Below are positions 43,354 through 52,227 of a DNA stretch of 60,362 bases, piece by piece. Both the position numbers and the translations under genes were made by a program. Positions within the stretch are counted from its first letter, which is position 1; each line of letters starts with the position of its first letter. Origin of the DNA: Paenibacillus terrae (lineage in GTDB: Bacteria; Bacillota; Bacilli; Paenibacillales; Paenibacillaceae); contig NZ_PNXQ01000016.1 of NCBI RefSeq assembly GCF_005217525.1, forward strand, positions 271,684 through 332,045. The letters run 5' to 3'. A model generated the notes under the pieces. It was not told where the DNA came from. It saw only the letters and a program-made list of their open reading frames with translations, and did no database searches.

Positions 43354-44498
43354 CTACGACAACAGGAATCAACGCCATGACAGCGCAGGAATTGACTAAA
43401 ATCATTTTAAATAAAGAACATCTCTTTATTGTAGATGTCCGTAACGAAAGTGATTTTAACAATTGGAAGGTGGAGGGCGAACAGATTGAGATTATCAACC
43501 TTCCGTATTTCGATTTGCTGGATGGCGTTGACCATGTACTGGAGCAAATTCCGGATAATGAACCAGTACTAGTCATCTGCGCCAAGGAAGGGTCTTCTAT
43601 ATTTGTCGCAGAACAGTTGGTTGCAGCCGGTCGGACCCAACTATTTTACCTTCAAGGAGGGATGAAAAGCTGGAGTGAATATTTGGCGCCTGTCAAAGTT
43701 GCTGAACTACAGAATGGCGGAGAACTATTTCAATTCGTTCGAATCGGCAAAGGCTGTCTTTCCTACATGATCATTTCCGAAGGAGAAGCGGCTGTCGTAG
43801 ATACACTGCGGATGACGGATATTTACGAACAATTTGCCCGCGAAAAAGGAGCCCTAATCACACATACAATAGACACTCATCTACATGCAGATCATATCTC
43901 GGGAGGCAAAAAGCTGGCGGAGAGCGTAGGGGCAACCTATTGGCTGCCCTCCAAAGACGCTGAAGAGCTGACCTTTGATTATGCCAAGCTGGAAGATGGT
44001 CATGCCATTACGGTTGGTAACACAACGATTAACATCCAGCCGATTTACTCTCCTGGTCACACCTTCGGCAGCACATCCCTTATTGTGGATCAACAATATC
44101 TGCTGACCGGAGACATTTTGTTCATTCAATCCATTGGCCGTCCAGATTTGGCGGGGAAAGCGGAGGATTGGGTTGGCGACCTGCACACCACACTTTATAC
44201 CCGTTACAAGGATTTGCCGGAGGATTTGATCGTACTTCCTGCGCATTTTGGCAGCATCACGGAGCTGGGTAAAGGGGGTAAAGTTTCGGCACGATTAGCA
44301 GACATTTACCAGACGAATCCGGGTTTAAGCCTGCAAAGTGAGACTGAATTCAGGAATAGAGTGACTGCTAACTTACCAGAACACCCTAATGCCTATCAAG
44401 AAATTCGGCAGACCAATATGGGAAAAATTACACCCACGGAAGAAGAACAGCGAGACATGGAAATGGGACCTAACCGCTGTGCCATACATGACCACTAA
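43350..44498 (+). CDS. Rhodanese-metallo-beta-lactamase fusion, persulfide dioxygenase-like (YrkH/CstB-like)
   Basis: Fusion of 382 residues. The N-terminal rhodanese (about 10-110) keeps Cys77 in [11 protein letters not shown]. The MBL-fold domain (about 125-330) has the iron-binding [20 protein letters not shown] and TGDILF, as in persulfide dioxygenases that oxidise glutathione or other low-molecular persulfides to sulfite or thiosulfate. The domain order is rhodanese first, the reverse of staphylococcal CstB, and like B. subtilis YrkH. A His and Cys near the C-terminus (NRCAIHDH) are unexplained. The ATGA overlap couples it to the fusion gene before it. Confidence 0.92.
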   Translation: MTTTTGINAMTAQELTKIILNKEHLFIVDVRNESDFNNWKVEGEQIEIINLPYFDLLDGVDHVLEQIPDNEPVLVICAKEGSSIFVAEQLVAAGRTQLFYLQGGMKSWSEYLAPVKVAELQNGGELFQFVRIGKGCLSYMIISEGEAAVVDTLRMTDIYEQFAREKGALITHTIDTHLHADHISGGKKLAESVGATYWLPSKDAEELTFDYAKLEDGHAITVGNTTINIQPIYSPGHTFGSTSLIVDQQYLLTGDILFIQSIGRPDLAGKAEDWVGDLHTTLYTRYKDLPEDLIVLPAHFGSITELGKGGKVSARLADIYQTNPGLSLQSETEFRNRVTANLPEHPNAYQEIRQTNMGKITPTEEEQRDMEMGPNRCAIHDH

Positions 44499-44510
44499 AG
44501 TGGGTGCATG

Positions 44511-45305
44511 ATGGATATTCTCCTGTATGGAGTCATGGTGCTTCTGGGTCTGATCGGATCATTCTTTTCCGGTTTGCTGGGTATAGGCGGAGCCATTATC
44601 AATTACCCGTTATTGCTTTTTGTCCCGGCTGGCTTGGGTGTAGCGCATTTTTCAGCGCAAGAAGTGTCCACGATTAGCATGTTTCAGGTCTTCTTTGCCT
44701 CATTAGCGGGAGTATTGGCCTTTCGCAATAGAAAAAACAAGCCTTCCCTTGTGCATAAGGGACTTGTCTTGTATATGGGCACAAGCATTATGCTTGGAAG
44801 TCTGATCGGCGGAATGGTATCTCATTTTCTGGACGAACAAGTGATCAATATTATTTATGGGGTGCTGGCGATGATCGCCGTCGTGCTGATGCTTATACCT
44901 AATAAAGGGAAACCCGAGCAATCCACAAGCGAAATTACGTTTAACAAATGGATCGCGATGGGGTCCGCCTTTTTGGTCGGTATCATATCAGGCGTCGTAG
45001 GTGCAGGAGGGGCATTCATTTTAATTCCTATTATGTTAACCGTGCTCAAGATTCCTACCCGAACGACCATTGTATCCTCACTCGCTATTGTGTTCATTTC
45101 TGCCATTGGCGGTGTGATTGGCAAAATATCAACGGGCCATATTCCGATTATCGTAACTGCTTTTACGGTATTGGGGAGTTTGATCGGCGCACCTCTGGGC
45201 TCCAAATGGAGTGCGAAAATCAATCCAGTTATTTTGCGATACTGTTTAGTGGTATTGATCCTTCTTACTACCGTTAAAATTTGGAGTTCCATATTAAGAT
45301 TTTAA
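44511..45305 (+). CDS. TauE/SafE sulfite exporter family membrane protein (YrkJ-like)
   Basis: About 264 residues with seven to eight TM segments and the two repeats typical of the family (GLIGSFFSGLLGIGGAI and GIISGVVGAGGAFILIP). It probably exports sulfite or thiosulfate made by the dioxygenase. Two adjacent ATG codons (44508, 44511) are possible. It lies 10 bp after the MBL fusion in the same operon. Confidence 0.9.
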   Translation: MDILLYGVMVLLGLIGSFFSGLLGIGGAIINYPLLLFVPAGLGVAHFSAQEVSTISMFQVFFASLAGVLAFRNRKNKPSLVHKGLVLYMGTSIMLGSLIGGMVSHFLDEQVINIIYGVLAMIAVVLMLIPNKGKPEQSTSEITFNKWIAMGSAFLVGIISGVVGAGGAFILIPIMLTVLKIPTRTTIVSSLAIVFISAIGGVIGKISTGHIPIIVTAFTVLGSLIGAPLGSKWSAKINPVILRYCLVVLILLTTVKIWSSILRF

Positions 45306-45339
45306 ATAACAAAGTTGCAGTGAAAAAGGAGCTTTCAGG

Positions 45340-45828
45340 ATGAATCAGGAATATACTCAGCAAAAAACTACCATCGTATTATTCAGCGGGGAGCTGGATA
45401 AGGCTATCGCTGCATTTATTATCGCAAATGGCGCGGCAGCTTACGACCATGAAGTGACCATCTTCTTTACGTTTTGGGGGCTAAACACGTTGCGTAAGGA
45501 GGAACTCGTACGCACAAATAAGGGGCTACTCGAAAAAGCCTTTGGCTGGATCATGCCGCGTGGACCCCAAAAGCTGGCATTGTCCAAAATGAATTTTGCA
45601 GGACTCGGCCCGCAGATGATCAAGCATGTCATGAAAAAGCATAATGCGCTTTCTCTTCCGCAGCTTATCGAGCTGGCGCAAGAGCAGGGAATCAAGCTGG
45701 TAGCTTGTACCATGACCATGGATCTGCTAGGGCTGCAACAGGAAGAACTGATGGACGGTTTGGAATATGCCGGAGTAGCTGCCTACTTGGGGGATGCTAC
45801 GCAGGGCAAGGTAAATCTATTCATTTAG
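45340..45828 (+). CDS. DsrE/DsrF-like sulfur relay protein (YrkE-like)
   Basis: Cytosolic protein of 162 residues from the DsrE/F/DrsH family. TTIVLFSGELDKAIAAFIIANGA is the opening strand-helix (FSGELDKA) and the conserved Cys is in GIKLVACTMTMDLLG. Such proteins carry sulfur between sulfurtransferases. AAAAAGGAG precedes the ATG. It is the fourth gene of the operon. Confidence 0.9.
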   Translation: MNQEYTQQKTTIVLFSGELDKAIAAFIIANGAAAYDHEVTIFFTFWGLNTLRKEELVRTNKGLLEKAFGWIMPRGPQKLALSKMNFAGLGPQMIKHVMKKHNALSLPQLIELAQEQGIKLVACTMTMDLLGLQQEELMDGLEYAGVAAYLGDATQGKVNLFI

Positions 45829-45852
45829 GGTGTCCTAATTATTTTTTTGGTT

Positions 45853-45876
45853 TATAATATACCTATACATGTATAT
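45853..45876 (+). promoter_or_regulatory. Possible internal promoter and second repressor site
   Basis: TATAAT at 45853-45858 runs into ATACCTATACATGTAT, a degenerate relative of the operator at 42691. The -35 is poor. It would allow separate expression of the repressor gene. Confidence 0.35.
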
Positions 45877-45904
45877 GATTAAATCAAAAAGGAGTCTATA
45901 CCTT

Positions 45905-46171
45905 ATGGATTACAATTATAGTGATGAACTGAAAACACGCCTGAGAAGAATTGAGGGTCAGGTGCGTGGGGTGCTTCGTTTAATGGATGAAGGACAGTCC
46001 TGCAAGGACGTAGTAAGCCAGTTATCTGCCGTACGCAACGCATCCGATAAGGCAATTGCCCAAATCGTGGCAGAGAATCTGCAACGTTGTATATTGGAAG
46101 AGCAAGAAGCTGGTGGAGATACAGATAAACTTGTTAAGGAAGCGATTCAGCTTCTCGTAAAAAGCCGTTAA
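45905..46171 (+). CDS. cstR: CsoR/RcnR-family repressor, probable persulfide sensor CstR
   Basis: All-helical DUF156 repressor of 88 residues. LRRIEGQVRGVLRLMDEG is the family start. Cys33 (QSCKDVVSQL) and Cys62 (NLQRCI) are present, while the Cu-binding His of CsoR between them (HxxxC) is replaced by Asn58. That pattern is the mark of CstR, which is released from DNA when the two Cys form a di- or trisulfide bridge. AAGGAG sets the start at 45905; the frame is open upstream from 45869. Neighbouring sulfur genes support the call. Confidence 0.85.
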   Translation: MDYNYSDELKTRLRRIEGQVRGVLRLMDEGQSCKDVVSQLSAVRNASDKAIAQIVAENLQRCILEEQEAGGDTDKLVKEAIQLLVKSR

Positions 46172-46185
46172 GGAGGTCATTTTAT

Positions 46186-46497
46186 ATGTCTTTTAAAGTT
46201 GAAAAAGAAATTACTCCTCAGCAGCTCGCGGCCCGACTGAAACAAAATGAGGAAATTGTCATTATAGATGTACGCGAACCTGCTGAATGGTCAGAAGGCC
46301 ATATTGAAAGTGCCAAGCACATTCCCCTCGGTCAATTGCTGGAAAGACAACACGAGCTTGATCCAAAGCAAGAAACGATTATAGTATGCAGAAGCGGAAA
46401 CCGCAGCGGGCTGGCATGTGAATTACTTGGCGAAAAAGGTTTTAATGCGGTTAATATGATCGGTGGCATGAATGAGTGGACAGATACAACGGTATAA
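46186..46497 (+). CDS. Single-domain rhodanese
   Basis: Sulfurtransferase of 103 residues. VIIDVREPAEWSEGHIESAKHIP (motif IIDVREPAEW) and the active-site loop with Cys68 in VCRSGNRSG are both intact, and GGMNEWTD closes the domain. A perfect AAGGAGG lies before the ATG. It is the last gene of the sulfur operon, 14 bp after the repressor. Confidence 0.92.
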   Translation: MSFKVEKEITPQQLAARLKQNEEIVIIDVREPAEWSEGHIESAKHIPLGQLLERQHELDPKQETIIVCRSGNRSGLACELLGEKGFNAVNMIGGMNEWTDTTV

Positions 46498-46513
46498 GCA
46501 TAAAATTTTTCTT

Positions 46514-46545
46514 AGGGCAATATTATTTCAAATAATTGTTGCCCT
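46514..46545. terminator. Possible terminator after the sulfur operon
   Basis: AGGGCAA (46514-46520) pairs with TTGCCCT (46539-46545) and an inner AT-rich helix continues it. The T-run is weak. From here to the riboswitch at 46771 I see no gene except a 61-codon minus-strand frame without family features. Confidence 0.5.
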
Positions 46546-46770
46546 CTATACATAAGGAACGCTGAACATAAGTGCCTAAATTTTTGTTAAAATAAACAGG
46601 ATTTCGAAAAGTTTCGTTCGTAACCCGAATACCAAAACCCCCATTTCCATTGGATATGATTTCATTTAAATGAATGCTGGATTGTTGAACATCCGTTTCC
46701 AGATCCATGTCTTTATGGCAATTACCTGTTGATTTTTGTAAGACGAACCCGTAACATTAGAAAAAAATAT

Positions 46771-46858
46771 AACGGGAGCCTGTGGAAGCAAGCTGAGAGT
46801 ATGACTAAGCCGTCGTAGACCGTGTGAACCTGTTGGATAATGCCAGCGTAGGGATAAC
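46771..46858 (+). promoter_or_regulatory. TPP riboswitch (THI element)
   Basis: The conserved parts appear in order: GGGAGCC, GCTGAGAGTATG, GACCGTGTGAACCTG and GGATAATGCCAGCGTAGGGA. It lies directly upstream of thiM. Confidence 0.93.
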
Positions 46859-46876
46859 TGTATACATATGTATAAG

Positions 46877-46921
46877 CCAACAGTCTTTCACAGGTTCCTG
46901 AAGAAAGAGGGTTGGTTTTTT
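46877..46921 (+). terminator. Expression-platform terminator of the TPP riboswitch
   Basis: CCAAC (46877-46881) pairs with GTTGG (46911-46915), CTTTC pairs with GAAAG inside, and CAGG/CCTG tops the loop; six T follow and run straight into the GTG start. CCAACAG (46877-46883) is also complementary to CTGTTGG (46830-46836) in the aptamer, a candidate antiterminator. Confidence 0.85.
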
Positions 46922-47758
46922 GTGTTAGATAAAAAGGCTTTATTGCTACAAAATATGCGGGATACGAATCCGCTCATTCACAATATAACTAATGTGGTCG
47001 TCACCAATTTTACGGCAAACGGACTGCTCGCGCTCGGCGCTTCACCAGTTATGGCATACGCCAAAGAGGAAGTCGCAGATATGGCCCGTATTGCGGGGGC
47101 GCTTGTACTTAACATCGGGACGTTAAATGAGGAACTTGTAGAATCCATGATTGTGGCTGGTTTATCGGCTAATGAGCATGGGGTACCCGTGCTGTTAGAT
47201 CCCGTGGGTGCGGGGGCGACTCCATTCCGCACAGCCTCCGCTCTCCGTATTCTAGATCGGGTCAAGGTGGATATTGTTCGCGGTAACGCTGCTGAAGTTG
47301 CACAAATCATTGGCGAAGACATGCAGATTAAAGGTGTCGATGCTGGAGAAACAGGTGATTTGAATATTCCACAACTTGCAGTCAAAACAGCCCATCAACT
47401 GAATACGATTGTTGCAATCACCGGCAAAGAAGACGTCATTACCGACGGCCGTATAGGATGGATCATTGAAAACGGCCATGGCATGCTTACCAAAGTTACG
47501 GGAGCTGGTTGCCTATTAACTTCGGTGCTGGGCGCTTTCGCTGCTGTCGAAAACGACAGGCTTACTGCTGGTATGGTAGCACTTGCCGTATATGGCGTTG
47601 CTGCTGAAATGGCAGCGGAACGAAAAGGTGCAGAAGGACCAGGAAGCTTTCAGATCGAGCTGCTTAATATGCTGTTCGCTGTAACGCCGGACGATGTGCG
47701 CCAGTACGGTAGGGTGCGCCCGCTAGAATTACAGGGCGGAAAACCCTCAGTCAGTTAA
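46922..47758 (+). CDS. thiM: Hydroxyethylthiazole kinase
   Basis: Thiamine salvage enzyme that phosphorylates 4-methyl-5-(2-hydroxyethyl)thiazole. About 278 residues. Family motifs are [20 protein letters not shown] (part NITNxVV), [34 protein letters not shown] and the anion hole with catalytic Cys in [18 protein letters not shown] 46922 was chosen because family members begin here; an upstream in-frame ATG at 46868 would translate the terminator hairpin. The AGAAAGAGGG ribosome binding site lies inside the 3' arm of that hairpin. No thiE, thiD or transporter gene follows. Confidence 0.93.
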   Translation: MLDKKALLLQNMRDTNPLIHNITNVVVTNFTANGLLALGASPVMAYAKEEVADMARIAGALVLNIGTLNEELVESMIVAGLSANEHGVPVLLDPVGAGATPFRTASALRILDRVKVDIVRGNAAEVAQIIGEDMQIKGVDAGETGDLNIPQLAVKTAHQLNTIVAITGKEDVITDGRIGWIIENGHGMLTKVTGAGCLLTSVLGAFAAVENDRLTAGMVALAVYGVAAEMAAERKGAEGPGSFQIELLNMLFAVTPDDVRQYGRVRPLELQGGKPSVS

Positions 47759-47879
47759 CACCGCTCGATTTTTTAACGTCATTGGTTTTAAGTGAAATTG
47801 TGGGAAATACACTATACGACGATAAGGTGAGCATTGGGCAACTTTTGTTTGCTTTGATACTGTGGTGCGCGCTGTCCTA

Positions 47880-48240
47880 CTTTTTTGAAAAGGCACCGAC
47901 CCATTTTGTAAGATTTGGATATATGGCGGAGGGCCGGACTGTACTGCTCATCGAGCCAAACGAAGCGAGGGCCGCAATCAGCAGCAATTGCCGGACCAGG
48001 GGCAGGACGATATGCCGCATCCGGTCGAAAATGCTGGCGCCTTGAATCGCTGCCGCCCGCAGCATTGTACCCGACAGATTGCCAAAAGCCCCAAGCTGCA
48101 CCCTAACCGCATATGGAATTGCTCCGGCAATACCGGCAATGACCAGTAGGGAAGGGGTGCCGTACACAGATGAAAATATACCCGATCCCCAGGACTACGC
48201 CGGGTACCGCCAGCGATACAATCTATGTTTTATTGAAGGA
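47880..48240 (-). pseudogene. Remnant of an ABC transporter permease (iron/phosphonate type)
   Basis: On the minus strand VPGVVLGIGYIF appears in one frame (about 48230-48190). GTPSLLVIAGIAGAIPYAV, GASIFDRMRHIVLPLVRQLL and a degraded tail follow in another. The DRMRHIVLPL loop is the EAA-type ATPase contact of AfuB/PhnV-like permeases. A frameshift splits it, and both the N-terminal half and a normal C-terminus are missing. Confidence 0.65.
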
Positions 48241-48250
48241 GAGGAAGCCT

Positions 48251-48580
48251 GTGAATTTGCAGCAATTAAAGGTGTTTGTTCTCGCAGTTGAACTGCAGAA
48301 GCTGTATCTGGTAGCGCAAAAACTGGAGGTGACGCAGCCTACCGTTACTTTTCATCTGAATAAATTACAGGAGGATATTGGCGTTTCACTGTTTCATACG
48401 AAATCTTATCATGTCATTAAGCTGACTGAAGCGGGGAAAGCCTTCTATCATTATGCTTCGCAGATCAATGCCTTGTCCTTGGAGGCCGAATCGCTGATGG
48501 ACATGCACCGGGGAACGGGAGCAGGCAAACTGCAGTGGAGTAGCCTAAACATTTCCGCTAGATATTCCGATAACTATTAA
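48251..48580 (+). pseudogene. Truncated LysR-type regulator (HTH only)
   Basis: GTG 48251 with GGAGAGG upstream opens NLQQLKVFVLAVELQKLYLV and the winged helix LEVTQPTVTFHLNKLQEDIG, then FHTKSYHVIKLTEAGKAFY. After about 100 residues it leaves the family (LQWSSLNISARYSDNY) and stops; the whole effector domain of about 200 residues is absent. It is divergent from the permease remnant, so both may come from one lost transport locus. Confidence 0.75.
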
Positions 48581-48694
48581 ATGGACATATACTGCTTATG
48601 TAGCGATTTACAAGGCTGGATTACAGCAGTAGGTTTTTGAAAGCTTGCTTACCGGTTAGACAAATACATACTGTTATCAAGGAGAGCATAGATC

Positions 48695-50746
48695 ATGAAT
48701 AAGAAACGTTTGCGCCAATGGATGGCTCCGTTCGCAACGGCTACATTGATTTTGAATACGGGATATAGCATCTGCGGAGGAACCGATGCAGTGGCGAGTG
48801 CGTTGCCGACTGAAGGGCATAATTCGAATCTGACAGGCTTGAATATAGCACAGCCACATACGAAATTAGCATCAGTTCAAGGGCGCCATGTGCCAGTTAC
48901 TTCAGGCACAAAAGTGACTTCGTTTACAAAAAATAGTAATCAAACACCCTATATTAACAAAATGATAAAAGCGATGGCGAGCCAAACCGCTGCTCTAAGT
49001 ATTGCACCAGCAGAGGTGAGCAATCTGACAGCGGTTCCGCTAGATACAACAAAGGTGAATTTGTCTTGGACCAATCCGTCAGACATCAATTTTGACCATG
49101 TAAAGGTGGTCAATGTCAGTACCGATGTGTATGTCAATAACATTAACAGTAACTCTTATACGATGAGCGGATTACAGCCAGATACGACATATACCTTTCG
49201 AGTGAAGACGGTGGATAAAAGTGGAAATGAATCTCAAGGTACTACAGTACAGACCAAAACTGCTTCCATTAATGTTCCTGTAGATAAGACACCTCCAGGA
49301 GAGGTAAGCGGGCTGACAGCGACGAATGTGGGTTACAACGCTTTTACTGTGAATTATATATTGCCGAAGGATACTGACCTGAGCCAAGCCATTATCTATT
49401 TAAATGACAAAGAGGTGCAGCGAACTACAGGGACGTCCTATACGTTCAGTGGATTGATTGCTTCGACAAACTATAAAGTAACAGTTAAGACAGTGGACAA
49501 ATCCGGCAACATATCTGGAGGGGTCAGTATTCCGGTTACGACTACAGCGCTCACCGTCGATACAGTGCCAGAAGTAACAGGAGCTTCAGTGACATCAGTT
49601 AATAACTATAGCGTTACGGTTTCCTGGACGAGGCCCAGCGGAATTAATACGGTCAGTCTGTATAAAGACGGACAGCTGGTAACCGATTCAACGGGAACAT
49701 CCTATACATTCAACAATCTTTCGGCAAGCCAGACATACACGTTTATGATCAGATCCAAGCGAAGCACAGGTGTATTGTCCTCCGGTGTGAGGCTGACTGC
49801 CACAACGAACAGCACGTCCTCCAATTCGTCGGAAGTATCCAATCTTGAAGTAGATAGCAAGAGTGATACCTGGATCAAAATTACTTACGATATGCCGAGT
49901 CAGGCTGAAAAAGTAAAAATATATGTTGACGGTAATTATAGGGGTACTACATCCTCTGAATCCTATAAAATTACTGATTTACGTGAAGGACGCTGGTATG
50001 AGATTAAGGTTACAACTGTAAATAGCAGTGGAAGGGAATCCAGCGGTGTAAGGATCTCAGAACGTGCAGATAGTTATAGTTATTCCTCGTCGTCATCTAG
50101 TTCATCTAACTATGAGAAAGCAAGAGATTTGATGCGAATTGCGGAAAACAGTCTGAATGCTTCTGATTGGCGCTCTGCCAGAGACGCAATCAGTGACCTG
50201 CCGAGCGGGACACGTAAAAGCGATCTTCTGGATCGTCTAGAAGCTATTCGCAATAGAGCGGTTGGTACCGGTAGTTCATCGACCGGGACAAGCTCAGCTA
50301 CATCGAATTCCAGCACAGCGTCTTCATATTCTAACAATGCGTTTTCCTCATATTCAACTTCATTTACCCTGACACCAGGAGCTACATCAGCTTATGTCGA
50401 TGGTCGTACTACGACGATGGCTCAGGCACCACGAATAATAAATGGGGTAACGATGGTCCCGCTGCGCTTTATCGGTGAACGTGTGGGCTACCAAGTGAAC
50501 TATGATAAAGGGACTAAAAAGATTATCATGAATCGCCTTACAGATGGCAAACAAGTGGTGCTTCAAGTCAAGAATTCGACTCTTGCAGTGTACGAGTTAA
50601 ACAACTCTCGGAATTACTCGACGAACATCACAGCTCCGGTTATTATTAACGGGCACACACTGGTTCCATTACGAGTCATTAGCGAGCTTTCGGGCTATCA
50701 GGTGAACTATAACGCTGTATCCAAACAAATCACGATTACAAAATAA
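48695..50746 (+). CDS. Secreted FN3-repeat protein with copper-amine-oxidase-type stalk domain
   Basis: Exported protein, 683 residues, of unknown role in the cell envelope. Signal peptide at about 1-35. Four fibronectin III repeats lie at about 106-190, 205-290, 300-375 and 380-460, each with the YTFSGL/YTFNNL-type and TYTFRVKTVDKSG-type strands. A Ser-rich stretch and a helical segment (YEKARDLMRIAENSLNASDW) follow, and then a C-terminal stalk domain with two halves: NGVTMVPLRFIGERVGYQVN and NGHTLVPLRVISELSGYQVN. The stalk domain (Cu_amine_oxidN1) is frequent in surface proteins of Paenibacillus, where it lacks the oxidase itself. AAGGAGAG precedes the ATG; terminator at 50799. Confidence 0.85.
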   Translation: MNKKRLRQWMAPFATATLILNTGYSICGGTDAVASALPTEGHNSNLTGLNIAQPHTKLASVQGRHVPVTSGTKVTSFTKNSNQTPYINKMIKAMASQTAALSIAPAEVSNLTAVPLDTTKVNLSWTNPSDINFDHVKVVNVSTDVYVNNINSNSYTMSGLQPDTTYTFRVKTVDKSGNESQGTTVQTKTASINVPVDKTPPGEVSGLTATNVGYNAFTVNYILPKDTDLSQAIIYLNDKEVQRTTGTSYTFSGLIASTNYKVTVKTVDKSGNISGGVSIPVTTTALTVDTVPEVTGASVTSVNNYSVTVSWTRPSGINTVSLYKDGQLVTDSTGTSYTFNNLSASQTYTFMIRSKRSTGVLSSGVRLTATTNSTSSNSSEVSNLEVDSKSDTWIKITYDMPSQAEKVKIYVDGNYRGTTSSESYKITDLREGRWYEIKVTTVNSSGRESSGVRISERADSYSYSSSSSSSSNYEKARDLMRIAENSLNASDWRSARDAISDLPSGTRKSDLLDRLEAIRNRAVGTGSSSTGTSSATSNSSTASSYSNNAFSSYSTSFTLTPGATSAYVDGRTTTMAQAPRIINGVTMVPLRFIGERVGYQVNYDKGTKKIIMNRLTDGKQVVLQVKNSTLAVYELNNSRNYSTNITAPVIINGHTLVPLRVISELSGYQVNYNAVSKQITITK

Positions 50747-50798
50747 CTGCTTCTGTAAAAACAATTTCATAGTAAATCATTTGGAACACAGCTTGTCG

Positions 50799-50840
50799 AG
50801 AAACCCGGTCATTTCCATGACCTAGGGTTTCTCCTTTTTT
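50799..50840 (+). terminator. Intrinsic terminator after the FN3 protein gene
   Basis: AGAAACCC and GGGTTTCT enclose GGTCAT/ATGACC; a run of six T follows. Confidence 0.9.
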
Positions 50841-50856
50841 GTATGAAAGCCCGGAT

Positions 50857-52044
50857 TTACACGAGTTCTTTTTGAAGATAAGCATCAATTTTTGCAAGGG
50901 CTTCTTCTGTACCGCCAGATTGCTGGAAGCTATCATTTATTTTTTGTATGCCTTTTTTATACGCTGCGTTCGATATCACTTCATGTACGGCCTCTCTTAA
51001 CGAATGTGCATTGATATGCTCTTTGGTTATTCGATAGCCAGCTTGAAGTTCCGTTAACCGCTGCGCGACCATCGGCTGATCCTTGTCCTGTGGCAGCACG
51101 ACCAAGGGAACATTGAAGTGAATCCCTTCATTCACGCTGTTCATTCCACCATGAGTAATAAATACATCTGCATGACGTAATACCTCCAATTGGGGAACAT
51201 AAGGAGAAATAATAAAGTGCTCAGGGGCCGGATTGATCTTCGTAAAGTCAGCCTTCTCGCCAGCTGCAATCACAACCATGCCTTCAAAATCGGAAAAAGC
51301 TTCAATACAGGTGTTAAAAAAGTCTTCAACATGATCCAAAACCGTTCCCATCGAAATATACAGAACCTTGTTATTTTGTAATACATCCAAAGGAAAAGAA
51401 TATTCCCCTTTGCGCTCAGGGAAGCTCGGACCAATAAAAAGGTTCTCCTCACCAAAACGGTCACCGTCCGGTTGGAAATATCGGCTGGTATATACCACAT
51501 TCAGTTCCCCAGAATTGTTCATAAATTGAAACATATCCTCAGGAGCAGCCCCGAATCTTTCTTTCATGAGATGCAGTGAAGTCGTGGCATGTTCATCAAG
51601 TTGAAATGGCGCTTTTGCGTCAGAGCTAAAAAGATTGCTGGCCATCCGATTCTTTGAAATTAAAAAGGATGGTGATGAAGCAATGCCTGGGATATTCAAA
51701 TAATCTCTAACTAACTCACCAGCTCCAAATCTATCATAGAATACAAAGTCAAAATCAATATTTTCAGATAACCTCTGAGTAACTGCCAATATGTCCATCG
51801 AAGTCTGAATATGAATCTTCAAAAATGCGTTCAATCCGGCTGGAGATGCAGTGTCGATGTAAGCAGTCCTGATCAGATCGGGGTGCAGGTGAACCGTTGC
51901 TCCAACTGCTTGAAGTCTGTCCTTGTATTTCTCAGTTGTAATGTAATGTACCTGGTCTCCCCGTGCTGCAAAGGCTTGCGTAATCCCAATCGTAGGGTTC
52001 ACATGTCCTTCTGCCGGAAAGTTAACCATTAATATGTGTAGCAT
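50857..52044 (-). CDS. MGT-type UDP-glycosyltransferase (macrolide glycosyltransferase family, YjiC-like)
   Basis: GT1 glycosyltransferase of 395 residues. N-terminal NFPAEGHVNPTIGITQAFAARGDQ contains the acceptor-side GHVNP with the likely base, and the donor site is seen in VLYISMGTVL, PYVPQLEVLRHADVFITHGG and the HGGMNSVNEG motif, with LPQDKDQP behind it. Such enzymes glycosylate macrolides, flavonoids or other small molecules, often as detoxification. AAAGGAGTGATGATGA leads the start. It is transcribed alone on the minus strand, with a promoter at 52119-52146 and a large palindrome further upstream. Confidence 0.93.
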   Translation of the reverse strand: MLHILMVNFPAEGHVNPTIGITQAFAARGDQVHYITTEKYKDRLQAVGATVHLHPDLIRTAYIDTASPAGLNAFLKIHIQTSMDILAVTQRLSENIDFDFVFYDRFGAGELVRDYLNIPGIASSPSFLISKNRMASNLFSSDAKAPFQLDEHATTSLHLMKERFGAAPEDMFQFMNNSGELNVVYTSRYFQPDGDRFGEENLFIGPSFPERKGEYSFPLDVLQNNKVLYISMGTVLDHVEDFFNTCIEAFSDFEGMVVIAAGEKADFTKINPAPEHFIISPYVPQLEVLRHADVFITHGGMNSVNEGIHFNVPLVVLPQDKDQPMVAQRLTELQAGYRITKEHINAHSLREAVHEVISNAAYKKGIQKINDSFQQSGGTEEALAKIDAYLQKELV

Positions 52045-52118
52045 TCATCATCACTCCTTTATGCATCGTTAGAGACCGCAGCTCTCACTGAATCTCTCTA
52101 TCTATAATAACAATAATA

Positions 52119-52146
52119 TTTATATTTTCAAATGATATCCTTTCAA
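52119..52146 (-). promoter_or_regulatory. Probable promoter of the glycosyltransferase gene
   Basis: Minus strand TTGAAA (52146-52141) and TATAAA (52124-52119), spacer 16 bp. Confidence 0.5.
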
Positions 52147-52201
52147 TATCTTTTCAATACCCTCTTAAGGTCTCTCAGCATACCGTAAGAAGCCAGCTAT
52201 G

Positions 52202-52227
52202 TATCAATAGAGTATACTCTATTGATA
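52202..52227. promoter_or_regulatory. Perfect 26-bp palindrome
   Basis: TATCAATAGAG, centre TATA, CTCTATTGATA. It lies about 55 bp upstream of the -35 of the glycosyltransferase promoter. A second short palindrome GTCTAGTAGAC follows at 52231-52241. The likely role is a dimeric regulator site; the regulator is unknown. Confidence 0.6.

Noticed and set aside
45905..46171. Copper sensor CsoR
   Set aside because: The copper-binding His is replaced by Asn and the neighbours are sulfur enzymes, not copper transporters.
46523..46708. 61-codon minus-strand frame before the TPP riboswitch
   Set aside because: No ribosome binding site and no recognisable family; the Gly/Asn-rich stretch alone is not enough.
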